DNA from: Mesorhizobium sp.
Lineage (GTDB): Bacteria; Pseudomonadota; Alphaproteobacteria; Rhizobiales; Rhizobiaceae
Direction: 5' to 3'
Assembly (NCBI GenBank): GCA_030698645.1
Contig: JAUYMV010000013.1
Location: forward strand, 1 to 11,729
DNA length: 11,729 nucleotides
Made by a program: the position numbers and the translations under genes. The notes under the pieces were generated by a model. That model was not told where the DNA came from, made no database searches, and saw only the letters and a list, made by a program, of their open reading frames with translations. Shown one piece after another: positions 6,069 through 11,729 of this stretch (within the stretch, counting starts at the first letter, position 1; each line of letters begins with the position of its first letter).

Positions 6069-8522
6069 CTACGCCCGAATCCTCTCGTTTCTCGGATCCC
6101 ACAGCGGCTCGTCTCTTTGCACGGTCGCGGCAAATCGTTCGCCGAAGATCTCGACCTCAATCGCCGTTCCAGGCTCCGCCAGGTCCGCGCGCAGCATGCC
6201 GAGCGCGATCGACTTCTCGACGCGATGGCCCCAGCCGCCCGACGTCGTCTCACCGACGATCCTGCCGTCGTGCCAGAGCGTCGACATGTAGGGCGCGTCG
6301 CAGGCGCCGGGATCGTCGAGCACCAGCGTCACGAAACGCTTCGTCACGCCCTGCTGCTTCTCGTTGGCGAGCGCCGCCTTGCCGAGGAAATCCGGCTTGT
6401 CCCATCTGACGAAGCGCTCCAGCCCGCCCTGCAGCACCGTGTAGTCGGTCGACAGGTCCTGCTTCCAGGCGCGGTAGCCTTTTTCGAGCCGCAGCGAATC
6501 GAGCGCGAACATGCCGAAGGGTTTCAGGCCGTGCTTCTGGCCGGCGGCCCAGATCGCGTCGAAGATCGCGGGGGTATCGGCGACCTTGGTGTGGATTTCC
6601 CAGCCGAGCTCGCCGGCAAACGAGACGCGGACCAGCTGGCACCAGCGGCCGGCGATCTGCACCGACTGATGCGTCAGCCAGCCGGAGGCAAGGTCGGCTT
6701 CAGAGACGTCGGCGAGGATTTTCCGCGCGTTCGGTCCGGTCAGGATCTGGCAGGCGAAGGCGTCGGTGACGTTTTGCAGAGTCACTTGAGTGGCTTGGGG
6801 GAGATGGCTTTCGAGCCACTCGAAGTCGTGCAGTTCGGCGACCGAGGCGGTGATCAGGAAGAAGAGATCTTCGGCCAGCGCCATGATGGACATTTCGGTG
6901 ACGATGCGGCCCTTGGCGTCGGCGAAATAGGCGAGGCCGATGCGACCGGGCTTCGGGATCAGGCCGGTGGTGAGCGAGGCGAGCCAGTCGCGCGCGCCGG
7001 GGCCTTCCACGCGATAGCGCGAAAAGCCGGGGAGGTCGAGGATGCCCGCCGCGTCGCGGACGGCCAGGCATTCCTCGCGGATGCGCTGCTGCCAGGGTCC
7101 GTCGCGGTCGAAGGTCTGCGTCGCTTCTTCCGACGTGTCGTCGCCCGGCTTGGCATACCAGGTCGCGCGCTCCCAGCCGTTGTAGGCGTTGAACTGGGCG
7201 CCGAGCGCCGCGATGCGGTCGTGGATCGGCGACAGTTTTCGCCCGCGCCCCGCCGGCCAGGCATGGCGCGGAAACGAGATGGCGTATTCGTGGCCGTAGA
7301 TCTCCATGCCCTTGGCGACCGCATAGTCGGGCGCGGCGGCGAAGGCGGTGAAGCGGCGGGGGTCGCAGGACCACATGTCCCATTCCGTCGCGCCCTCGGT
7401 CACCCATTCGGCGAGCACCTTGCCCGCGCCGCCGGCCTGGGCGATGCCGAAGGTGAAGACGCAGGCCTCGAAGGCGTTCCTGGCGCCCGGCATCGGGCCG
7501 ATCAGCGGATTGCCGTCGGGCGCGTAGGGGATCGGGCCGTTGATGACCTTGGAGAGGCCCGCGGTGCCGAGGATCGGCACGCGGCGCACCGCGTCGTCCA
7601 GATACCATTCGAGCCGCTCCAGGTCGTCGGGGAAGAGCTGGAAGGAGAAATCGTCGGGCATCGGGTCGCCATCGCTCGCCCAGTGGGCGCGGCATTTGCG
7701 CTCGTAGGGGCCGAGATTCATGCCGTTCTTTTCCTGGCGCAGATAGTAGGACGAGTCGACGTCGCGCAGCAGCGGCAGCTTGTGGCCGACTTCCTTCGAC
7801 CAGGCGGCGAGCTCCGGAATCTCGTCGAACAATATGTATTGATGGCTCATCACCATCATCGGCACGTCGCGGCCGAACATGCGTCCGACCTCCCGAGCGC
7901 GGTAGCCGGCGGCGTTGACGACATATTCGCAGCGGATTTCGCCCTGCGCGGTCGCCACCACCCATTCATGGCCGTCGCGGCGGACGCCCGTGACGGGGCA
8001 GAAACGGACGATGGTCGCGCCCAGATCGCGCGCGCCCTTGGCGAGCGCCTGGGTCAACTGCGCCGGGTCGATGTCGCCGTCGTTCGGATCGTAGAGCGCG
8101 CCCTGCAGGTCGTGCGTCTCAAGGAAGGGATAGCGCGCCTTGATGTCATCCGCGCCGATCACCTCGATCGCCATGCCCTGGTAGAGGCCCATGCCCTTGG
8201 CGCGCTCGAATTCGCGCATGCGCTCGCGCGTGTGGGCGAGGCGGACCGAGCCGGTGACGTGAGAGTTCATCGGATAGCCGACCGCGTCGGCAAGGCCGCG
8301 GTAGAGGCCGGCCGAATAGCGCTGCATGTTCATCAGCGACCAGGATGACGAGAAGGTCGGCACATTGCCGGCGGCATGCCAGGTCGAACCCGAGGTCAGC
8401 TCGTTCTTTTCCAGGAGCACGCAGTCGGTCCAGCCGGCTTTCGCCAGATGGTAGAGCGACGAGACGCCGACCGCGCCGCCGCCGATGATGACGACGCGTG
8501 CCGTGGAGGGAAGATCGGCCAT
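6069..8522 (-). CDS. FAD-dependent dimethylglycine/sarcosine dehydrogenase-like protein with GcvT domain (second paralog)
   Basis: An 817-residue paralog of the enzyme at 1087-3531, with the same domain order. The Rossmann motif VIIGGGAVG has glycines 14-16 and 19, with Glu38. W48-H49-A-A-G is the presumed covalent-FAD histidine at exactly the same residue number as in the paralog. After a substrate domain and middle domain comes the GcvT module: FSRYRVEG near 502, LAYFADAKGRIVTEMS, FAGELGWEIH, and a final barrel GERFAATVQRDEPLWDP. After the histidine the two paralogs differ (NVPTFSSSWSL here against LIGQLRASQNM), which suggests different substrates and an old divergence. Start is ATG 8522, with GAGGAG 7 bases upstream; a TTG at 8537 in frame is rejected. 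It follows the XRE-cupin gene by 11 bases, so regulator and enzyme are one operon. Confidence 0.9.
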   Translation of the reverse strand: MADLPSTARVVIIGGGAVGVSSLYHLAKAGWTDCVLLEKNELTSGSTWHAAGNVPTFSSSWSLMNMQRYSAGLYRGLADAVGYPMNSHVTGSVRLAHTRERMREFERAKGMGLYQGMAIEVIGADDIKARYPFLETHDLQGALYDPNDGDIDPAQLTQALAKGARDLGATIVRFCPVTGVRRDGHEWVVATAQGEIRCEYVVNAAGYRAREVGRMFGRDVPMMVMSHQYILFDEIPELAAWSKEVGHKLPLLRDVDSSYYLRQEKNGMNLGPYERKCRAHWASDGDPMPDDFSFQLFPDDLERLEWYLDDAVRRVPILGTAGLSKVINGPIPYAPDGNPLIGPMPGARNAFEACVFTFGIAQAGGAGKVLAEWVTEGATEWDMWSCDPRRFTAFAAAPDYAVAKGMEIYGHEYAISFPRHAWPAGRGRKLSPIHDRIAALGAQFNAYNGWERATWYAKPGDDTSEEATQTFDRDGPWQQRIREECLAVRDAAGILDLPGFSRYRVEGPGARDWLASLTTGLIPKPGRIGLAYFADAKGRIVTEMSIMALAEDLFFLITASVAELHDFEWLESHLPQATQVTLQNVTDAFACQILTGPNARKILADVSEADLASGWLTHQSVQIAGRWCQLVRVSFAGELGWEIHTKVADTPAIFDAIWAAGQKHGLKPFGMFALDSLRLEKGYRAWKQDLSTDYTVLQGGLERFVRWDKPDFLGKAALANEKQQGVTKRFVTLVLDDPGACDAPYMSTLWHDGRIVGETTSGGWGHRVEKSIALGMLRADLAEPGTAIEVEIFGERFAATVQRDEPLWDPRNERIRA

Positions 8523-8529
8523 ACCTTTG

Positions 8530-8535
8530 CTCCTC
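8530..8535 (-). promoter_or_regulatory. Ribosome-binding site overlapping the upstream stop codon
   Basis: GAGGAG sits 7 bases before ATG 8522 and overlaps the TGA (8534-8536) of the XRE-cupin gene. It fixes the dehydrogenase start and suggests translational coupling of regulator and enzyme. Confidence 0.75.
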
Positions 8536-9112
8536 AATAGACCGGCGGCGCGACCGCCCAGATGACGACGGCCGGCACGTCGCCCGGATTGCGCCAGCGG
8601 AACGGCTTTTCGCGAAAGCGAAACGAATCGCCTTCGCCAAGCGCGTGCCAGACGCCGTCGATCTCGATGTCGAAGCGGCCGGAGACCACGTAGCCGGCCT
8701 CCTCGGTGGCGCGAACAGCCGCCTCCCTCGGCCCCGCGCCCGCCGCGAACTCCGAGCGCAGCAATTCGAAACTACCGCCGAGATCGGGCGACAGCAGTTC
8801 CTCCACGAGGCCCGATTCCGCTGTACCAAGCGCGCGGCGGCGTCCGGCGCGCACGATCACGCCGCGCTCGGCCTCGGACGGCACGTCATGCGCGAAGAAC
8901 AGGCTGATAGGGACTCCGTAGGCCCCGGCAAAGGCGCGCAGATCGCCGATCGCCGGGCGCGACAGGCCGCGCTCGATCTGGCTCACCCAGCCGATCGAAC
9001 GCCCGAGCGTCGCCGCGAGATCCGCGAGCGTCAGGCCGCGCACCTTGCGCAGCGCGCGCAGATCGTTCGCGAGATGCATGCCGTCGCGCATGGAATCAGG
9101 CTGCCGCTGCAT
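8534..9112 (-). CDS. XRE-family transcriptional regulator with C-terminal cupin domain
   Basis: A 192-residue protein with an N-terminal helix-turn-helix of the XRE type (about 15-72: LRKVRGLTLADLAATLG, then RSIGWVSQIERGLSRP as recognition helix) and a C-terminal cupin_2 beta-barrel (about 115-188: EEAGYVVSGRFDIEI, LGEGDSFRF, WRNPGDVPAVVIW). Such regulators usually control a neighbouring amine or amino-acid catabolic operon and bind the small ligand in the cupin. The histidines that bind metal in enzymatic cupins are not evident in the first cupin motif, in keeping with a sensor. The gene heads the unit with the FAD dehydrogenase and is divergent from a nitroreductase. Repeated TTTCATC sites in the gap are likely its own operators. 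Start ATG 9112 has only a weak purine run upstream; ATG 9091 is an alternative that keeps the whole helix-turn-helix. Confidence 0.9.
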   Translation of the reverse strand: MQRQPDSMRDGMHLANDLRALRKVRGLTLADLAATLGRSIGWVSQIERGLSRPAIGDLRAFAGAYGVPISLFFAHDVPSEAERGVIVRAGRRRALGTAESGLVEELLSPDLGGSFELLRSEFAAGAGPREAAVRATEEAGYVVSGRFDIEIDGVWHALGEGDSFRFREKPFRWRNPGDVPAVVIWAVAPPVY

Positions 9113-9138
9113 GGCTTTTCGTGAAAGAATTCATTTGA

Positions 9139-9184
9139 TTTTCATCTCACCGCGTTCGATGAAAAATTCAAGCAGAATTTCATC
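9139..9184. promoter_or_regulatory. Triple TTTCATC-type repeat, candidate operator of the XRE-cupin regulator
   Basis: Three copies of one 8-base motif occur in alternating orientation: TTTTCATC (9139-9146), GATGAAAA (9158-9165) and ATTTCATC (9177-9184). The last two lie in a larger imperfect palindrome, GATGAAAAATTC-AAGCA-GAATTTCATC (9158-9184). The block is unusually A/T-rich and sits in the 181-base gap between the regulator and the divergent nitroreductase, where an autoregulatory site would be expected. I did not find a convincing -35/-10 pair, so the relation to the promoters is not known. Confidence 0.55.
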
Positions 9185-9293
9185 TGACATCAAACCGGTT
9201 GCAGGGTGCGCCACGCCTGTGCGAAGGGCTGGCACAAGGCAGCGCGCGCATATTGCGCCAGTCTGTTGGTCCAATCATCGAAAGACCGTGCCG

Positions 9294-10004
9294 ATGGCCG
9301 TGCCGAAACCGAAGCAGATGCCATTGGACGAGGCGGCGATCGTCGACGAGGCGATCCTGTCGCGGCGGTCCGTGCGCGCCTTCCTGCCCGAAGCGGTCGA
9401 CGAACAGACGATCCGCGACATCCTGGCCGTCGCGTCGCGGGCGCCGTCCGGCACCAACATGCAGCCGTGGAAGGTCTATGTCACGACGGGCGCTCGCAAG
9501 GACGAGATCAGCCGCGCCGTGCTCGATTCCGGCATCCGCGCCGAGAAGGTCGCCTGGGACGAATACAAATACTATCCCGACAAGTTCTTCGAGCCCTACT
9601 ATTCGCGCCGCCGCGCCGTCGGCTTCGCGCTCTACGACGCGCTCGGGATCCCCAAGCGCGACGTCAACCAGATGCGCGCCCAGCACGATCGCAACTTCGT
9701 CTTCTTCGATGCGCCCGTCGGCATGATCTTCACCATCGACCGGCGCCTGAACCATGGCTCGTGGATCGACCACGGCATGTTCCTGCAGTCGATCATGATC
9801 GCGGCCAGGGGCAGGGGCCTGCACACCTGCCCGCAGGCGGCGTTCGCGCCCTACCACAAGCAGATCCGGCCGGTTCTCGGCATCCCCGACGAGGAGATCG
9901 TCACCTGCGGCATGGCGCTCGGCTACGAGGACACGTCCAAGCCGGAGAACAGTTTTCGCACCGAGCGCGCTGCGCTCGAAGATTTCGTGACCTTCGTGCG
10001 GTAG
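9294..10004 (+). CDS. Nitroreductase family protein (FMN-dependent NAD(P)H oxidoreductase)
   Basis: A 236-residue protein of the nitroreductase superfamily, dimeric flavoenzymes that reduce nitro-aromatics, quinones or enones with NAD(P)H. The N-terminal SRRSVRAF (23-30) and RAPSGTNMQPW (49-59) are the FMN phosphate and ring-binding motifs. GMFLQSIMIAARGRGLHTCPQAAF (starting at 161) and the C-terminal FRTERA arm fit the same family. Length is normal. ATG 9294 is taken as start, but its ribosome-binding site is weak; GTG 9288 and ATG 9318 are both possible and do not touch the FMN motifs. It is divergent from the XRE-cupin gene and probably shares its control region. A role in the demethylation pathway is not evident. 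The next gene begins 2 bases after its stop. Confidence 0.9.
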   Translation: MAVPKPKQMPLDEAAIVDEAILSRRSVRAFLPEAVDEQTIRDILAVASRAPSGTNMQPWKVYVTTGARKDEISRAVLDSGIRAEKVAWDEYKYYPDKFFEPYYSRRRAVGFALYDALGIPKRDVNQMRAQHDRNFVFFDAPVGMIFTIDRRLNHGSWIDHGMFLQSIMIAARGRGLHTCPQAAFAPYHKQIRPVLGIPDEEIVTCGMALGYEDTSKPENSFRTERAALEDFVTFVR

Positions 10005-10006
10005 CC

Positions 10007-10837
10007 ATGTCCGGGCGCGCGATCATTTCAGTCGGGCTGCTTCTGGCCATGCTGCTCGCGATTCCCCGGGCAATCGCCGCGGACGGGCCGCAGTCCGTTT
10101 CGCTCGATGCGGTCGCGGCGCCGGGCGTCACCTATGCCGATCTGGTGCGCCAGATCGTGCCGGACCTGGCGAAGGCTCAGGGAAGCTATGCCGGTTCGAA
10201 GGTTCTCCCGATGCGCCATGCGGCATCGCCCGACTATGGCGGCGCGACGCCGGAGCGCTTCTTTCTCTCCACAATCCCCGCCGTGCATTTCGAGACGGCA
10301 GGCACGCGCTATGTCCTGCTGCTGCTCGATCTCGGGCGCTCCGCGGATTTCGCCGAGGGTCTGGCGCCGATGGCGTTGTTCGACATATCGGGCACGCCTC
10401 GCCTGATCGACGCGCTCGACGTCGCCTTCGATGCGCATACGGGCTTTGCCGAGACCGGCCTCTCGCCCGGCCGCGATGGCCTGGTCGTCACCACCAGCAC
10501 GCATTTCAACAGCAACCAGGCTTACGTGATCCACGCCGTGCTCGCCCTAGCCAAGGGCCGGTTCGAACTGGTCGACACCATCTCCACCTTCAATGAACAG
10601 TCCTGCGCCGGTGTATCGACGCAGAGGCCGGCATTCATGCCCGAGGGACCCGATGCCTTCTCGGTCACGGTGGCGATCGAGACCGAGCCGGGGACGGATG
10701 ATTGCGAGGATGACAAGCTCGAGGCCGACAGGCGCGAAATTTCAGTGACCTACCGGCGCGCTACGCCCGGCGGCACCTATGTCGCCGGCAGCGATGCGCT
10801 GGAGCGCCTGGCGAAAGAGAACGAAGGACGCTTCTGA
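10007..10837 (+). CDS. Secreted protein of unknown function (276 aa)
   Basis: I do not recognise this family. Residues 1-24 form a clear signal peptide (hydrophobic 6-19, probable cleavage AIA24-AD), so the mature protein of about 252 residues should be periplasmic or secreted. No further membrane helix is likely except the buried-strand-like RYVLLLLDLG (101-110). The mature part looks like a mixed alpha/beta, mainly beta domain with many short hydrophobic strands. It has two cysteines, C200 and C233, which could form a disulfide. The acidic patch TDDCEDDKLEAD (230-241) lies around the second one. The gene starts two bases after the nitroreductase stop, has no good ribosome-binding site of its own, and is probably translated by coupling. 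A relic of a nitroreductase tail follows immediately after its stop. Confidence 0.8.
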   Translation: MSGRAIISVGLLLAMLLAIPRAIAADGPQSVSLDAVAAPGVTYADLVRQIVPDLAKAQGSYAGSKVLPMRHAASPDYGGATPERFFLSTIPAVHFETAGTRYVLLLLDLGRSADFAEGLAPMALFDISGTPRLIDALDVAFDAHTGFAETGLSPGRDGLVVTTSTHFNSNQAYVIHAVLALAKGRFELVDTISTFNEQSCAGVSTQRPAFMPEGPDAFSVTVAIETEPGTDDCEDDKLEADRREISVTYRRATPGGTYVAGSDALERLAKENEGRF

Positions 10838-10839
10838 AC

Positions 10840-10908
10840 CCGCGAAACACCTTTCGTACCGGGCGCGCCGTGCACGATGAGTTCGTGACCTTCGTTGAAA
10901 CAGGATTT
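10840..10908 (+). pseudogene. Relic of a nitroreductase C-terminus
   Basis: The frame with codons starting at 10840 reads PRNTFRTGRAVHDEFVTFV, which matches the last residues of the intact nitroreductase (PENSFRTERAALEDFVTFV). Twelve of 20 aligned residues are identical. At DNA level 41 of 51 bases agree between 9948-9998 and 10846-10896, including an exact 14-mer TTCGTGACCTTCGT. Several differences are synonymous, which points to an old paralog that was once under selection rather than a fresh copy. There is no stop at the expected place; the frame runs on into non-protein-like sequence. Upstream similarity ends at the stop codon of the secreted-protein gene, so most of the second nitroreductase has been lost or replaced. 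Confidence 0.65.
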
Positions 10909-10939
10909 CTGGCGGCGCCACCTGCGCGAGATCAAGGTG

Positions 10940-11419
10940 TCAGCCGGCCACAGACCGCTCCGACAAGTCGGACATCACCGCTGCGACGAGCAGCGCCAGG
11001 GCCGCAATTGTCGCTCCGACACGGATCATGTGCCAGCGCCACCAGGTATCGCGCAGTTCCTCCCATCCGGACGGTATGGCGTCCGCAGTCCATGTCATGA
11101 CGGTCGCGTTGATCGGCTGGTTGCCGAAACGCGTGACGAGGCCGGCGGCGACCATCGCGACCATGGCCACCAGATAGAGCCTGAAGGGCAGCAACGTTCC
11201 CTTCGCGCCCCAGGCAAGCCAGCCGGTGAGTAACAACGCCGCGGCGCCCATCGCCGGCAGCAACGTGTTCAGCCCGCGTACCGCGCCCTGGTGGATTTCG
11301 AGGAACGCCGCGGGCGAGTAGCCGGCGGGGTCATAGCCGCGCCAGACACCGAACACGGTACCGGCGAGAAGTGCGATGATTATGATATCGACGAACTGCA
11401 ACGCGTATCTTGCCAGCAT
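10940..11419 (-). CDS. DUF1772-type (anthrone oxygenase-like) integral membrane protein
   Basis: A 159-residue inner-membrane protein with four predicted helices at about 7-26, 52-70, 79-97 and 132-150. The pattern fits the DUF1772 family, related by fold to fungal anthrone oxygenases. Seen here are the early loop with PAAFLEIHQGAVRGLN, a central FGNQPINATVMTW (98-110), and the tail ELRDTWWRWHMIRV (121-134) just before the last helix. Function in bacteria is mostly unknown. Members are often found beside TetR or other small regulators, as here. Start ATG 11419 has GGAGG (11428-11432) at 8 bases; the frame continues upstream without a protein-like sequence. It is divergent from the TetR gene across 99 bases and convergent with the nitroreductase side. 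Confidence 0.8.
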   Translation of the reverse strand: MLARYALQFVDIIIIALLAGTVFGVWRGYDPAGYSPAAFLEIHQGAVRGLNTLLPAMGAAALLLTGWLAWGAKGTLLPFRLYLVAMVAMVAAGLVTRFGNQPINATVMTWTADAIPSGWEELRDTWWRWHMIRVGATIAALALLVAAVMSDLSERSVAG

Positions 11420-11448
11420 GGTGGCGACCTCCGTCTCGAATTGACGCG

Positions 11449-11475
11449 CTAGCCAAAACCATGAGGTTCGGCTAG
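11449..11475. promoter_or_regulatory. Hairpin in the divergent DUF1772/TetR gap
   Basis: An interrupted 10-bp stem pairs CTAGCC (11449-11454) with GGCTAG (11470-11475) and AACC (11457-11460) with GGTT (11465-11468), with loop ATGA. It falls in the 5' leader or promoter of the membrane-protein gene. It could be a second operator or a leader structure; no known family is recognised. Confidence 0.4.
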
Positions 11476-11485
11476 TTTGGCATCG

Positions 11486-11500
11486 ATGTATTAAATACAT
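11486..11500. promoter_or_regulatory. Perfect palindrome, candidate TetR operator
   Basis: ATGTATT-A-AATACAT is a perfect 15-base palindrome 18 bases before the TetR start. A TTGGCA that could serve as a -35 box lies at 11477-11482. Size, symmetry, A/T-rich content and placement between a TetR gene and its divergent neighbour all fit a TetR dimer site controlling both genes. Confidence 0.6.
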
Positions 11501-11518
11501 AGGAACTGTATCGAATTG

Positions 11519-11729
11519 GTGGAAGAAGTAAAGCCCAAACGCGCCTATCGCTCGGCGCGCCGGCAACAGAGTGCTGCGGATACCCGCAACGCCATTCTCG
11601 CGTCGGCGCACGCGGCATTCCTGCGCGACGGCTGGACCCGCACGACGATCGCTTCGATCGCGCGAGATGCCTCGGTGTCGCCGGAAACCGTCTACGCCGT
11701 GTTCGGCAACAAGCGCGCCTTGATCAAGG
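11519..11729 (+). CDS. TetR/AcrR-family transcriptional regulator, N-terminal part (cut by window end)
   Basis: The 70 residues present contain the TetR DNA-binding domain. TRNAILASAHAAFLRDGWTRTT is helix 1 and turn (trimmed in part), then IASIARDASVSPETVYAVFGNKRALI is the classical helix-turn-helix with recognition helix around SPETVYAVFGNK. The ligand-binding part lies outside the window. The start is uncertain: GTG 11519 is used here, with TTG 11516 directly before it in frame. AGGAA at 11501-11505 suits the TTG slightly better (10 against 13 bases). An in-frame TAA at 11492 rules out earlier starts. The gene is divergent from the DUF1772 membrane protein, its most likely target. Confidence 0.85.
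   Translation, partial: MEEVKPKRAYRSARRQQSAADTRNAILASAHAAFLRDGWTRTTIASIARDASVSPETVYAVFGNKRALIK

Noticed and set aside
5802..8348. 848-codon open frame on the plus strand
   Set aside because: It is the antisense shadow of the second FAD dehydrogenase, running on through the palindromic repeats, with no recognisable domain.
8523..8537. TTG start at 8537 for the second FAD dehydrogenase
   Set aside because: ATG 8522 has a well-placed GAGGAG, and the first residues then match the paralog in register. The TTG would overlap the regulator's stop.
9206..10006. Upstream extension of the secreted-protein frame through the nitroreductase
   Set aside because: It is an out-of-frame shadow of the nitroreductase. 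The signal peptide at 10007 marks the true start.
10870..11100. 76-codon plus-strand frame beginning with GTG at 10870
   Set aside because: Only its first dozen codons are meaningful, as the nitroreductase tail relic. The rest is antisense to the membrane-protein gene and not protein-like.
11420..11611. 64-residue upstream extension of the DUF1772 frame
   Set aside because: It would run antisense into the TetR gene and lacks helices or a ribosome-binding site. GGAGG at 11428-11432 points to ATG 11419.

Overview
The window looks like chromosome of an alphaproteobacterium of the order Hyphomicrobiales (Rhizobiales), most like Mesorhizobium, Aminobacter and their relatives. The grounds are high GC content with strong third-position GC bias, rhizobial-type palindromic repeats of the 'CCCCTCAcc…ggggagagg' kind between genes, and gene families typical of soil and plant-associated alphaproteobacteria. 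I see no rRNA, tRNA, CRISPR array, insertion sequence or phage gene.

Layout. A small membrane-protein ORF (5-178, minus) sits back to back with a secreted L,D-transpeptidase (506-973, plus), across 327 bases that hold an imperfect nested palindrome. A perfect 15-bp stem terminator (1023-1064) separates the transpeptidase from a large minus-strand catabolic block. Transcribed right to left, this block has two parts. The upstream unit is an XRE-cupin regulator (8534-9112) followed by an FAD/GcvT dehydrogenase (6069-8522). The downstream unit is a homocysteine S-methyltransferase (4708-5616), a class I/II aminotransferase (3528-4715) and a second FAD/GcvT dehydrogenase (1087-3531). The last three genes overlap by 8 and 4 bases and form a tight operon. 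A 452-base gap with four palindromic repeats divides the two units.

Divergent from the regulator, across 181 bases containing three copies of a TTTCATC-type site, lies a nitroreductase (9294-10004). A secreted protein of unknown function (10007-10837) starts two bases after its stop. Just past that gene is a short relic of a second nitroreductase C-terminus (10840-10908), in the same orientation as the intact gene. The window ends with a minus-strand four-helix membrane protein of DUF1772 type (10940-11419) divergent from a TetR-type regulator cut by the window edge (11519-). Their shared 99-base gap carries a 15-base palindrome and a hairpin.

How the genes may work together (inference): a betaine/homocysteine-type methyltransferase plus two dimethylglycine/sarcosine dehydrogenase-like enzymes would suffice to strip three methyl groups in turn from glycine betaine or a related N-methyl compound. 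The aminotransferase would handle the demethylated amine, and the XRE-cupin protein would sense substrate. The substrate cannot be read from sequence. The right-hand TetR/DUF1772 pair looks like an independent locally regulated unit.
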